A stretch of DNA of 64,000 nt. Origin: Thunnus maccoyii. Its lineage: Eukaryota > Chordata > Actinopteri > Scombriformes > Scombridae. Location of the stretch: the NCBI RefSeq assembly GCF_910596095.1, contig NC_056547.1, positions 27,407,647 through 27,471,646 on the forward strand, given 5' to 3'. Under the pieces are notes generated by a model, which had not been told where the DNA came from, ran no database searches, and worked only from the letters and a program-made list of their open reading frames with translations. Below, one piece after another: positions 1 to 12,260 of the stretch (its first letter is position 1; each line of letters starts with the position of its first letter). A program made the translations under genes and the position numbers.

Positions 1-1765
1 TCTCAGTAAAGAAGAAAACAGCAAAGCGCAATTTCAAAAGCATCAAAAGAGTATTAAAGGGGCTCTCCGCCGATTCTACACATGAATTCCCGTTTACTCG
101 TCACAACGAGTATCGCTCAGCCTGTGATAACAGTTGTTGTCTTCTGTTTGAAAAAAATAACCCTGATGATGTCAGAGTGATGTCATCAGGGTTATCTCGG
201 CTTGGGTTCAAGACTTCATATTTTTAACAGAAAACCTGTATTACAAATTGGAGGTGAGGAGTTTGAAAGAGAGTCTAATAAAAGATACAGTTGAGTTGCA
301 TTATGGTAAATGTAGGATCCAGTGTTTTTGAGTTTGATTCAATCTAGGGTCAGACTAAACATTAGGATATCTCTGCCTCTGATGGTTCAATTTTGAACAT
401 TCTTTTTTTTAATCTGTCTTCTGTGAGTCCCCCAACATTATGGAAGTAAAATACTAAATCACTGGAGTGGCCCTTTAAATGTGCCTCCCAGCCATCATTA
501 CGATAATGTTGATGTATCTCTTTTTAAAGCTCTTGGACAGAATAATGCCAGTAAATACCAACTCCTGCTGTCAATTTAACAAGAGGGGAGTTATTGGAGT
601 TACTCCCCGCTTCTGTTGGAGTTAACAATGTGCATCCATTGCAGAAATTCTCATCAATTGCAGTGACCCTTATCGCCATTTGATTAAACACCTCAATAAA
701 CAGTCATAAAATAAGAGTGGAAACACAGCAGATCAAATTTTTTTTGAATATATCTTGCGGGGTTTTTTTTTCTTTTCCTTTCCTAAAAATATCTCATTCA
801 GATGACATATACTTGTGTTTAAATATGACTTAAAGCCCACTTTAGACAATTAACATTTAATGCCAGGAGTCCAGATATTGGAACACAGTGTACATTTATG
901 ATGAATTAACTGAACTGCAGTTTTAAGCAGCAGAAGTGATTTAGAGGATATTCAGCTTACTCTGAAATGGCTGAAATAAAAAAAAAGAAAGTGACACGTG
1001 GAAGCAAAACTTTGTCAACCTACAACATCAAGAACTGTGTGCGGGGAAGCTACAGTACAGGGCTTGGAAACAAAAGACTACTAATCCTCACACAGAATGG
1101 GTGGTAAATTTAAGTAGATTACAGCAACCAATCTATTAGATTAACCTCATATTAATTTGAATTTAAGGGATAATCTGTAGTTACATCTGTTTGCTGTGAC
1201 ACTCCATGTCATCATCTCTTGTTATTGTCCTTTAAACCCCTCGCCTTGTGCCATGCTTTCGCGCAGCCCGTGCGTAATTCAACGTGCGCGGGGGGCGGGG
1301 TGGCTCCAAACGGTTTATCCCGAGCACCCAACCGGCGGCATGGGTGACGCTCCAGTCGCGGAGGCACACATTGTCCCCGGCGTGACCTGATAACGCAAAG
1401 AAATATAGGCTTGAAACCAGACACTTTATGAATGCGTCACAGCGCGTTAGACTTGCCTATCCAAAGAGAACCATAAAGAGGGGGAGTGTGGCTTCTCCTA
1501 TATGCATAGGCTGCATCCCTAAATACGATGAACCCAGTGAACCCTTATCCAACCATGCTCTCCGCCCCTTTCCACACACCGTAGTGTGGAGTGACATGAG
1601 GACCCGCCACTGACATAAATTGCTGGAACCAAGGGTCAATTATGTGGCTTTCAAATATGCAGAAAAGGAGTTATGCTGCAGACACAGACTGAGGCTAAAT
1701 ATAGTGTAGCTTCTCCTCTAAAACCTTCACCATGTGGTATCAGAAAATTCTTTCATGTGGCCTAC
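1..1765 (-). other. foxo6: foxo6 intron 1, 5' portion (partial)
   Basis: This non-coding stretch follows the splice donor of foxo6 coding exon 1 at 1765/1766 and runs off the left edge. I looked on the minus strand for the expected second exon, which would start with the forkhead recognition helix (NSIRHNLSLH in the family), and did not see it, so the rest of the gene lies outside the window. FoxO genes typically have a very long intron here. About 560-740 is AT-rich with homeodomain-like TTAAC and ATTTGATTAA words, but I cannot assign a function to it. Most of the remainder shows nothing distinctive. Confidence 0.75.
1240..1400. promoter_or_regulatory. CpG-rich patch in foxo6 intron 1
   Basis: A short GC-rich, CpG-dense block in otherwise AT-rich intron. 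It contains a G-rich core near 1290-1303 and several CG dinucleotides through 1381. It sits about 370 bp downstream of the foxo6 exon donor. It could be part of the CpG island of that gene or an intronic regulatory element. No coding potential is recognisable on either strand. Confidence 0.35.
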
Positions 1766-2263
1766 CTTCCATCCGGCTGAACTGTTGCTGTCGCCTTTAT
1801 CCTTGAAATAAGGAACAAAGCGAACCATCCAGTCATAAATTTGGGACAGGGTGAGTCTCTTCTCCGGGGTGCTCTCGATGGCACGGGTGATGAGGTCTGC
1901 ATATGACAGGTTTCCCCACGCGTTCCGCCGGGAGGACTTGGCTTTGCGCAGCTGGCCGGCCACGTCGAGCGCAGCCCCGGACATGCAGGCAGGAGCGGCC
2001 ACGACCGGGGCCGGGGCGCCGGCTGGGTGCTTGATCTCCGCCGGTGCGCCGCCCTTTCTCTCGGCCCGGCATGCGGGCACGTTGTACTGCTCCACTTTGA
2101 CCGATGCCAGGGCCAGACCTCGGCTCGCCTCTTCTCCCCCGGGGAAATCCTCCGGACACGGCAGCGGCCAGGTGCACGACCGCGACCGGCTGTGAGGCTC
2201 AAATTCCGAATCGATATCAACCTGATGCGCATCCATGCCGCTGTTCTCCATCATCATCAGCAT
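1766..2263 (-). CDS. foxo6: Forkhead box O transcription factor FoxO6, coding exon 1 (partial gene)
   Basis: First coding exon, 166 codons, of a FoxO transcription factor, the nuclear effector repressed by insulin/AKT signalling. Residues 26-34 carry the N-terminal AKT/14-3-3 site in the form RSRSCTWPL, with Thr31 as the predicted phospho-acceptor. Residues about 105-166 give the first half of the forkhead domain, from LRKAKSSRRNAWGNLSYADL to SSAGWK, where the exon ends in phase 0 before GTAGG. All FoxO genes split at this GWK position. Assignment to FoxO6 rests on the AHQVDID start motif, the LRKAKSSRRNAWG block and YDWMVR, which fit FOXO6 better than FOXO1, 3 or 4. The start at 2263 (MLMMMENSG) is preferred. 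An in-frame ATG at 2290 is possible, but a TTCAG at about 2276-2280 could be a splice acceptor just upstream of 2263. Residues 55-58 (VKVE) fit a sumoylation consensus. The remaining exons are off the left edge, and a versus b duplicate cannot be decided. Confidence 0.93.
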
Positions 2264-2265
2264 GA
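1830..2265. promoter_or_regulatory. foxo6: CpG island over foxo6 first coding exon
   Basis: GC- and CpG-rich block coinciding with foxo6 coding exon 1, in sharp contrast to AT-rich flanks. This is the usual setting of a vertebrate developmental-gene 5' end. The GC content drops abruptly above about 2290. The transcription start itself cannot be placed from sequence. Confidence 0.5.
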
Positions 2266-3210
2266 TGATCTCCCGCTGAATAGATGTCAAAACCGGGCAA
2301 GGTCACTATAACAAAAAGCTTGTCAATTTTGACGTCTGCCAGTGAGTTAAAATGCCCAAACTGTGCCCTTGTACAAAAGAAAAAAGAACAAACTGTATTG
2401 TTTCACACACAGAGATGATCAACCAACATGTAAAAGCCGGCAGCGGTGTGGGATATTATCATTCTCCTTGGTGCAACAATGTGGCATCACATCAGGACAG
2501 ATGAAGGTGTATCCGAGGCATCAACAACAGTATCAGTCTCTCTTCCATGTTAATTGCACAACACCGGCTGTGTGGCTGCATGCAGGACCAAGTGACGGTC
2601 AAACATCCATTATGAAAGCCAGACACACTTGGAGAATGTCTCTGAGCTCGCTCCGGCTGCAGCAACAGTTGATCCCTTTGACAGATGAGGTCCAGTGCAG
2701 GTTAAAAGGAACGCTTATCAACTCCCAAATTAATTGACTTTATAATTTTCTCCAGGGTCTCATCCCAGCTTTTTTTCTACCGTCTCTCTGCAGATTGGCT
2801 GGTGACCGGCTTCAGCTGAAATGAAAACTCACTGCGAGCGCAATTACTCCCTTACAAATAGAAACAGGCTCTCATGAATCATTTATATGAAGCCGTGAAT
2901 TTCCAGACGAGAAAAAAAAATGCCTTCATGGATTTGATTTGGAGCATCCTCTGTGTCTCCTCTGCACGCCGCCAGACGCTTCACTTCTTATAGTAGATAT
3001 TTCTACCTTTGTCTTTAGCTTTTCCGTTCACATGTCACATGGGTACCGTCTCTCTTCCTATTGCTCTGCCTTTATACTACAAGCCCGTGTAGTCTCTGCA
3101 GGCTTCAAGCCACTTAACTGTAGCCTGGAATAAAGTGGAATAAGTGCTGCTTCCATATAATTGGACGCCGCCTGGATCAAGTCACTCCCTCCAGAACAGG
3201 TTTCCAGAGG

Positions 3211-3275
3211 AGGAGGAGGAGGAGGAGGAGGAGGGTGTGGGAAGGGTGTGTGTGTGTGTGCGTGTGTGTGTGTTT
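3211..3275. repeat. Compound microsatellite (GGA)n then (GT)n
   Basis: A run of AGG/GGA triplets at about 3211-3236 is followed by interrupted GT repeats to about 3275. The same run creates proline- and histidine/threonine-rich spurious frames on the minus strand. Confidence 0.9.
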
Positions 3276-5103
3276 GCGTGTGATGTTCCCAACAATACAT
3301 TTCAAAAAGCAGTCATTTAAATGCAGCATAAGACAAATTTAATCACATAGTTCATCATAATGTTTTCATCCATTTCTTCACAAGTGACAGTCAAGGTGAG
3401 TTTTAATTGAATTATCTCTAATTAAAGATGAATGTTAACTTTAATTTTCCTGTTTTCTTCTTCTTTTTAAATGTCCTAATTAAGACAAACCGTGCATCAA
3501 ATCAATGAATTCATGTCTCTCCAAAGAAAACTTGTTGCTATTAATATAATTTAATGTTTGAAATTCTTCCTGCCTGTGTGTTTTTTTTATAGATGCTCTA
3601 CAGGCAAACAGCCTATACTCTTCATGTATAAAACCATATGAAGGTTACACATAGTGTTTCTGTGTAGATTAGATTAATGAAGGAGCCTAGCCTTGATTTA
3701 TAGCGTTTATGATTCATAATGACCTTTGGTCAACATTTATGTATTTTCTAATGTAGTAATCCATAAGCCACCCCCTGCAGCTGCAAATAACTAGGAGTAA
3801 ATCCATGTATATGTGAATATTAATACCTTCTCTCAGGGCTGTAGTAAGGATTTTCCAGATACCGAGGTCAGGAGTGTCCCTCTAACACGCTTATCCCTAA
3901 AATGTATTATTTAGATTTTTGTTTAAGTCTTTACTTGTTCATTATATTCTTGTCCAAAATGCAGCCGAATTTAAAGATTTCGAGTACAAAAATACTCAAA
4001 TTAGCTTTTAAAATATATGTGTGTATGTTTTTTACATCCCTATTGTCACACAAGAATATCGGTATTGGATGATTCTCCAAAACTCCAGATTATGTTCAGT
4101 AACATTTTTTAAGCTCCATGGTCTGTGACAGGATGTAAACTTTGGCATGAAAGTCAGGCTGATCTGTTTTGCTAGGTAAAGGACAAATGACTTCCTGCAT
4201 TGGCGCTGAATGTTGGCATTGGATGTAGATGATGAGGTGAGGAATTCTCCAGTATGGACACAATCCTGGAGTTACTGGTCTGTTTTTTAAATGTAGAATG
4301 TAATCCTCCATGGTTGCTAAACAAAACCCTAAATTCACCAAGACAAATACATAAATAAAATACAGATGATGTCAGTGTCCGTCATTGCCTCTCTTTGACC
4401 AAATAGAGGAGGAAGTACGACCCTCCAGAGCACGGACTCTTTTAGTACCAAGAACTAAGACTGAGGAACTAAAGAGAAGGTAAGGTTCCTCAGTTCCTGA
4501 AATGGTTCCTCGGTGCCTTGAAAAGTTGCTGCGATGGAATTGGGCTCAATTATGGGTGCTGCTAGACTACTTATTTTGTTTATATTCTCACCAGCAGAGT
4601 CCCTCAAAACTTTCAAGATTGTTCACATTCTACTTTTTTTCATTTGCATATTTTTCATCCCTATTTTTGTTTGTTTTTCCATCTTAATTGCAGGGTTTTT
4701 GCTGTTGCAACCATCTAGTTTCAACTATTCTCTTAACATATGAAACAGTGTATTATACTAAAAATCAAATAATTTAGCAGATGGGGTTCTTTTTCCCCAT
4801 CTACACAGCGCAGCTCATCACAACCTCATGATATAAGCTTGCGGGGGTCAACGAATCAAACTACAAACTCCCCTCACTGTCTTTGTCACACACCATCGCC
4901 TTTGGTGGGTCTAAGTCCATAAAGCGGGCTCCATCAATAGCTGCTCTGTCTGTTGTAAGCTCCTCTGGAAACCCCCAACACTGATAGAGGCTGCCACTCT
5001 CTGACAGCCGGTTGTCAGTGACAACCATAACCTCAAATGCACCTAAATGGAATGCTTTCATGAGGACTAAATGGGCCTATCAACATGAAGAGAGCAAGCA
5101 ATC

Positions 5104-5170
5104 TGTGTGTGTGTTCGTGTGTGTGTGTGTGTGTATGTGTGTTAGAGAGAGAGAAAGAGAGAAAGAGCAG
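5104..5170. repeat. Compound microsatellite (TG)n-(GA)n
   Basis: An interrupted TG run from about 5104 to 5142 passes into a GA-rich run (GAGAGAGAAAGAGAGAAAGAG) to about 5167. Both parts are low-complexity and polymorphic in type. Confidence 0.9.
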
Positions 5171-5844
5171 AAGAAAAAGTGGAGAGAGATGCTGTAAATG
5201 GGAACAAACAGAGGGAAAATTCAAAACACATGGCTCTGCGGTTTTGAGAGGAGATTTTTATGCGCCGCAGAGAAGTTGTAACAGGAATGTGGTGTGACTC
5301 CTATCATATGGAATGAAAACACTGAAGCCATGCCAGGAGGGTGGATATAGGGTGTTTAGCTGTGGCTTACAGCAAAAGTCCTCGTCATCACGGCTAGGTG
5401 ATGTACCGCCGCAGCGTAAACATGAGAAACATGAGTCACACGGCTGGACACGACATGAGGCAGACAGAGAATTACACAATTTCACACAGAGGCAGTGGAT
5501 TTGTCAAAGATACTCTGGCCATTTGTGCAAAATATGACTACAAGACTGAACAGTTCCTTCTTCCAAGAAACATATTTTTGCGTCAGTGTTTCATTTCCAG
5601 CAATTATTTGACAGACAACTGATTCTGCCAACTGGATCCATGTGAGATTCATGTTTATCCATTGTCCCCCTATTATCTCATCATCAAGTATTCATGATAT
5701 GCATATTGACTGTCACTGCAACCTCCCTCAAGCTGCCTCTTCTTATTGATCTCTATGTCCACAGATGCCCAAATGAAGGGATGTAACAAAGGGTAAATAA
5801 CCATGCTAATAAGCATGCTTCAGGATGGCAGAAATATATCTAGT

Positions 5845-5990
5845 TTAAAGGAACAATCCAAAATTTGGGGAAATATGCTTGCCATCAAACCTACAGTCAG
5901 ATAAGAGGATCGATATGATTTCATCTCTGTGCATCTAGTGCAGATATACTGTAGGTCTAGGATGTGTTAGTCTACCCTAGCACAAATACT
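5845..5990 (+). mobile_element. Fragment of dispersed TTAAAGG-ended repeat (family A)
   Basis: Starts with a TTTAAAGGAACAATCC end and the block AATTTGGGGAAATATGCTTG, then an ATAAGAGGATCGATATGATT stretch. These match, in order, the terminal part of the fuller copy at 49618-50198. Only one end is preserved. The family is a non-autonomous DNA element by structure, with no coding capacity. Confidence 0.6.
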
Positions 5991-6892
5991 GAAAGTAGAG
6001 GGAAATTGCTAGCATATTTCCAATTTACATGTTGTAGACCAGAAAATCATCTGGCTTAATTAGTTCTTCAAACCATTAAAACAAGCTATGTTTATGTTTT
6101 CCTGACAACCTCTTGCAGTCAGGCCAATTATAACTGACTGTGACTCAGGATGACACAGTCATAGTGCCATAAAGCTAAGCAGTTGCAGTGGATGGTTGGA
6201 TGTTTTGACTTTGTTTTCTTTTGACCATGATCATGATCCTACCTGAACCTTGAAGTACTTGAACTAAACTTTTTTGCCTGAGCATAACCAAATCTAATAG
6301 GTGCACTAATCCAATGTTTTTATACTAACAATGGATCAAAAGTCTATGAATGTTGAGAAGGGTAGTAGTATATAGTAACCCACAGTAACAAACCCACAGA
6401 ACTATCACCCAACTTTGCAGTTAGTCATCTCCTTCTTCATTGTCATCTCAACTTATTTTAGTTTTAAGGCCCATAAATTTTCCGGATTTGGTTCAGCCTT
6501 ACTGCTCTCATCAACCTTGTTTCCACCGTCACACAGCTGTTTGAAGCAAACAAGTTCTAAAAAAACAAAAACCAAACACTGTACACTACCTGCCTAGTTG
6601 GCGTCAGGTAGTAAACACCAAATTATTGCTAATGTTGCAAGTATTTGCTAACACATTCACCACAACAACTTCATAAACCCTGTTCCACTGTCCCCAAGTT
6701 GCCTAAAAATCAACTAATGCAGCTTTAATCATAGAGGTGGCAGATGAGTAAATGCTTATGTGGGTTGTTTTGTAAGGTTCTGACATGACCTACTTTGTCA
6801 CGGAGACTTGTGTAATGTATAAACCACTCTGTCTTGTTTTTACATTTCAGTGTGTGTAAAGGGCAGCTTTGAACTGTTGGAAGTTTTTTGTG

Positions 6893-6969
6893 ATTTGACA
6901 GAGCTAGGCTAGCTGTTAACCCCTGCCTCCAGGTTTGTTTGTGTTTTGTGTGTGTGTGTGTGTGTGTGT
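6893..6969 (+). repeat. Family A core fragment plus (TG)n
   Basis: ACAGAGCTAGGCTAGCTGTT at about 6899-6918 matches the internal core shared with the copies at 27025, 50040 and 61792. A TG microsatellite of roughly a dozen units follows at 6947-6969. Confidence 0.55.
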
Positions 6970-7748
6970 TAAAGTTATACTAAACACATCCAACACAGTT
7001 GGCTACTGGACACACAGAGACAAAATTATTATTGATTTTTTTTTATTTAACTCAGGGTAAAATGACAAAGAGTGTGCTGTCTAAAATGTCTAAGTATTCA
7101 TTTAAATAGTATACATAGTATACAGCTTGGTAAGTAGTGTCCAGTTTATGAACGCTAACTGTAAATATGTTAAAAATGCTAAAAGGGAAAAAGTTCGTGC
7201 CTTTCTGAGAAGCTAACAGATTTTTCTTTTCTCTTGACGGTTGTTTGCATTAGGCTGATCACCAACTGGGGCTCAGGGTTTACTTTCCTTCTCAACACTC
7301 CATCACTAACTAGTCCAAGGCGCCTGTATACCTTAGAGCGAACACTAATTGCCTCTTCTCCACAGGTCTTCCTCCTTCATTTTCATGCCTTATCCAGTGA
7401 GCCAGTCAGTCAACCTGCAGGATTATTGATGTGTTTACTGACAGAGGGGGGATGCCACTCCCTGCCTTGGGAAACCCCGAGGCTTTCAACTGTTGAGTAA
7501 CACTGACTGCTGCCATCGATGCTTTCAATCAGGAAAGTTGGGATGTGCTCTTCTGTGCTCATAATGAGGCAAAACAGAAAGAAAGAGATGGTTGCACACT
7601 GACTTTTTGACTCACCTGTTTCACTTTATTTAATCATAAAACTGAGATGCAACCATGGCCCATGGATGTCCTCATGCCAACCCAACACAGAGGGAGTAAA
7701 TGTGTCAGGACCTTGCAGCTCCTTCAAGGTGCTTGAACCAGTAAGCTT

Positions 7749-8285
7749 TTAAAGGATATTTCTGGTTTATGAAAACTGGTCCTTGTTTTAGCCATTAATC
7801 CTACTGGTAATAATAAGATTATACTAAAGCTTCTTCACCAGATCTTTTCAACAACACTATACAGAAGTTAGATGGAACAAGAATAACAGTCAGACTATCA
7901 GACAGGTTTTTAATTAACCACCAGGTTTGAGAAACTTATGTAAAAGAGGACATAAAAGGCAAATGGTAAAATTATTATCCAAGCTGTCATTTGCAAACAG
8001 TTTACAGACCAACTTCCTGATTCAGCTTTGACTATACACCAAATTAATGCACGCACATATTTCACCTGTGCAATGAGGGATTATTAGCAAAATTTCAGGT
8101 GCACTCACTTGTGGTTTTTACCTTCAAATGAAGTGGTTTAGATAGTCTGATTGAACTTTTGGCTGATCAACTGGCCGTTGTCCCATTAGACTTCTATTTA
8201 GCAATGTTATCAGAACCAATGAAAATGATGGCCAAAACTACAAACATCAAATACAGGATGTAATACAGAGGAATTATCCTTTAAA
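7749..8285. mobile_element. MITE-like element, family B, copy 1
   Basis: Begins TTAAAGGATATTTCTGG and ends in ATTATCCTTTAA, so the ends are inverted repeats. Inside each end the similarity continues: TTTTAGCCATTAATCCTACTGG on the left pairs with the reverse complement of CCAATGAAAATGATGGCCAAAA on the right. The larger element at 32333-33539 has the same termini. At 537 bp with no open frame it is non-autonomous. The superfamily is not assigned. Confidence 0.75.
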
Positions 8286-8720
8286 GCAGTAATAACTGAT
8301 TTGTTTGGCCACTTGGGGGCAATGAAACTAGCTGTAAACACAACATTGGCATATTAAACAGTTGATGGCGACAGTGTTAGTAAAACAAATGGCTGTTCAC
8401 ACAATCACCAGACATGGTGCAACCTATAGACATTTATTTGAAATTATGTTTGTGCCCAGTATTCCAATATTCACTTTCTTTTAGCTCTGTTTTGGTTTCC
8501 ACCAATTCCTGAAGAAATATCTGGCTCTTTAGCTGCTAAATGCTCTACTAGCCGGCCCCTAACTTTTTCCACTGAAAACAGCTACCTTCTGCTACTAGCA
8601 ATAATGTTGATGAGAGCGGCAAGAATTAACAAAAATAGTAAAGTTATTAGCCATAAAATCAAAGCACTTAGCTTAAAGATGCTAAAATGCTCTGTGTTGC
8701 TGAGGAAGAATTCTCAGACG
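8286..8720 (+). mobile_element. Dispersed repeat, family C, plus orientation
   Basis: Abuts the family B element directly. The block TTTGGCCACTTGGGGGCAATG at 8306-8326 and the later CTCTTTAGCTGCTAAATGCTC at about 8525-8545 reappear in reverse order and orientation at 20745-21026. A more distant relative (TTAGGCAACTTGGGGACAGTG in reverse) lies near 6690-6711. No coding potential is seen. The right boundary is uncertain. Confidence 0.6.
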
Positions 8721-8794
8721 TTCAACACTACTAGTAACCCTTTACACATTATGCATACTCATTTGATCTATTGTTAATATAGAAATATTGATTA

Positions 8795-9735
8795 GTAGGC
8801 GTGTAACAATACACCAAGTTCACCTGTCGGTATGTACCTTGGTTTAGGGGTCACAGTTCAGTACAATTTAGGTACAGCAGGAAAAAAAGAAAGGTAGAAA
8901 ATAAAATTTTGGTCTTTCATTTTGAAAAATATAAACATCCAACAATGGCTCATTGGCCATAACTATTACTGAAACAGTTTACTGTGCTGCAGTGGAAAAG
9001 GGGAACAACCCTCATGTTTTTTGCAAAGAGTCAGGACACCTGCTGACAGCTGTTTTATGCTGATTTATGGTCTAACTGTATATAAAGTAGTTCAAACTAG
9101 CTCCACCACCAGCAGATACAACAGTAACATGCTGTTTACACACTGATACTTCAGTATTAATAATCTAATGATGTCATATATGATAATATATCAGTCAGAG
9201 GGACCAAACCACTACTTTTACTGCAATACTTTTTAACTACATTTTTCTGTCTCTCAGAACTGATTCTTACAACATGCTGTCTGACCACATCAGAAATCAA
9301 ATAATTCTGAACGGCTTCACTTAGAGGAGACTTAGAGAGTGAAAAGCCAACCATCACAGAGAAGGAAGGGGGACGAGAAGACGGGTATTGTTTCACTACG
9401 GAGATGACGTAGCATATTTTTATAATAATGTTGCACTCAGTTAGTGTCAGGGGTCTCTCATTTGTCATCCTGATGGCAGGGTAACCTAGGCTACCTTGGC
9501 TAAGCCAGCTAACAAATCCATGAGCATGCTAATGCTGTACTGCCAAAACGTTCTGAGTAGAACTCACGCTCTAGAATTATTGTTCCACATGTCAGACTAA
9601 GTGGATTATTAAACTGTTTTGCCAGTAATTGTTCAGGTCAAGGAGCGTATTCATCAGCTTCAACAGCTGCATGCACCGAACCATAACGTTCATACCGTGA
9701 CAGTTTGGGACGAATACATGTACCAATTTTTAAGT
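8795..9735. mobile_element. Possible hAT-like non-autonomous element
   Basis: The left end (GTGTAACAATACACCAAG, then GGTATGTACCTTGGTTTAGG and a GTTCAGTAC block) is of a kind common in fish repeats. The right part (CACCGAACCATAACGTTCAT, then ACATGTACCAATTT) looks like the complementary end. The match between ends is weak and no clear target duplication was found, so the limits are approximate. There is no intact transposase frame. Confidence 0.45.
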
Positions 9736-11979
9736 CTTAAGAATGAATTTTTGCAAGGGCTAGTACAGCTAAAACATGTTGTTTTGTTAATATCAAACAC
9801 TAAGCAGTGCAGGTCATTGATAAGCACACATTCAACCAAAGAAGTAATCAGTGAAATCACCTGCTGTAATGCTTTTCTAAAGTGAAAACCTGTATACTGT
9901 TTGGCCTCCGTGGCACCTGGTTGGGAATCTCTGCATCAGGTTATAAAATGTCTTTGGGCAAGTCAGTTACTGTACATAACTTAGTTTCAATGTTCAGCCT
10001 TAAACAACCCATTTTTTTCTTCTTTCTCTCCATCAGTCCATAATCCCTCCCTCCAGCCCTCCCTTCTCTTTACAACCAACCCCAGTTACATAAGACTGCC
10101 GAAACTGTTGTTTTCCAGCGGGACTCTCTGCTGTGTGCGGAAACTGTGGGAGCGGAGGGTTGGGCATCTCAGCCTGTACTCTGCCGATGGCCATCCCAGG
10201 AATGCATCCTCTCCATGGGTCTGGGCCGCAGCCAACTATGTGGCCTCCCAATGTCACCGAGGCACCGAGACAAAAAAAAGACAGAGCACTTTTCGGAGGT
10301 TTTTTCCATAAAACAAAAGGCTGCATTTTACTCCCATATTGGCAGTACATGTTGAGGTTGTCTAATACTGCACGCGTGGATTCTTTCTTCTGCTTTTTAT
10401 AGGTAGAAACCACAACATTGTGTTGTGCCTGCCTGCCTCACAGCCCCTTTGATGAATACAAACACAGTTTAAGTAATATTTAAAGAATCCCCCCTCAAGC
10501 AATGTTCAATGTGAAAGGGTTCAGGCAGACGCAATGACAGACTTCTCTCTGCCATACCTGACATAAAGAGGTTTAGCTAACACTACCCAACACCTACTGT
10601 TAATCCTATTTCAAATTGCACTCTCAACCATGAAATCCACTCACAAGAGGAAAAAATACACAGCGATGCAGTGCAGAGGTGTTACAAAGATAATCTTTCC
10701 CCTGCCACTTTTCCCCACTGGCTTTAAAGCAACAAAAGCAAGCAGGTACAATTAAAGCACGGGTAGGTCTTCTGAGCGAAAAAGGCAATGGGGGAAGGTT
10801 AGGTTTTTGTGAAATTAGGTTATGTTGGAAATAAAAAGGGAGAATAGCATCACACTGTGTCAGCGGGTGGTGCCAGACATATGGCAGACATTGGTGGTAA
10901 CCACGCTGTAAGGTTTTTGCCAGGGCTTGATTTGACCCAGTCCTATAAAGCTTCCTGATGGTGGTTGCAGAAAGTTAATCACATGAACTCTTCCAGGCCT
11001 TGCGGTCTGCTGACCCAGAACTGATCCCAGAACTCAGGCATGAGTCTGGACAGCCATTTTTCTGAGTTACATGGCCTTTGCACGACCGACACAACTGAGG
11101 GTTCAAAAGGAGGAGCAGCGCGAACAAAACTGGTCTCCTCCGACCTAAACTATATATTAGGCTGAGGTTTGTTACATTCAGAAGTTGAGAGAACAATCTC
11201 ACCTGAAGATCCATTTAGTAACTGTTCTGGAGCTTTTGATCATATCACATTATCTTCATTAGCACATGGAGTTTGCCCAGTTGTCAATGAATTTCCTTTT
11301 CTTTTAACAAACGTTTTAACAAATGTCAATTTTGACCAAACAAATAAAGTCATTTTGCTGACATTCTCAGTTCCATAAATGAGGTGTTAAGGGGGGAGAT
11401 ATTCATATTTTGGGCTGATACTCATAATCTGGAGCCTTTTCTGATAAATGAACTAGGCTTCAGTGTTTCTTCCAGAGTTTTGTTCTTTGAAAAGCTGTAA
11501 AAGAGTTGGAGAGTGACTGGACAGTACTCTCAATACTTATAAATAAAAGGACACTTTTGGCCCGAGAAAGCCGTTTTCCACAAAGAACTTTTAAACTCAT
11601 GACTAAAAGATATGAATATGCTAGCTGAGAACAATTTGGGTTCAGTGTGGATTGCAGCTAGTGAGGGGGCTGCAGGCTGACAGGAGGCTGTAGAGAAAGG
11701 TGGTAGACAGTACGGGAGGCCGGCTGTGACAGGGGATGGCAGGGTGGGTGTCACCAGGTACGGTTCCCCCTGTCTTGGTGTATCTCAAGAGTTTCGCCTG
11801 GCTGATCAGGGACGACAGGGCCACTGCTCCCAACCTTCAGTCAGCTGTCACACGAGGTCACAGCAGAAGACAAAGTAAATGCGAGTCACACACTGTACAG
11901 GCCAGACACGCGGGCCACATGCGTCAGCATTCGGCCGTGTGTGAATGCCAACGCATTGTACATGCATGTGAAGTCTGAC

Positions 11980-12260
11980 ACCACCCATTTTCAGCCCTGG
12001 AACAGGCTTGCGTGGGCCAACAGGAAATGATGTGGTGCTGAATTTAATTTCTCTATAATTTCTATTATCTTGGCGGTCACGGGTTAACACTGGGGAGTGA
12101 AAATGGAGGAATAAAAACACAACAACTTGGATTAGAGGGAAAAAAATGAGGGAGTTCAGAGGGTCGTATATCATTAAGCAATTGAGAAAGTTAATTAGGC
12201 AGCTCTGATAATTATTGCCATGGCAACCTGAGCGCACTCATGCAGATTTGATTAACGAGG
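11980..12260. promoter_or_regulatory. Candidate conserved non-coding element with X-box-like site
   Basis: A repeat-free, AT-rich block with homeodomain-type words (TTAATTAGG at about 12191-12199) and TTGCCATGGCAAC at 12215-12227, close to the palindromic RFX X-box GTTGCCATGGCAAC. It lies about 10 kb upstream of foxo6. That it is an enhancer is inference only. Alignment to other teleosts would decide it. Confidence 0.3.

Noticed and set aside
10033..10413. Overlapping frames on both strands in a GC-richer block
   Set aside because: No family resemblance and no start or splice context that holds together. Compositional bias explains the open frames.
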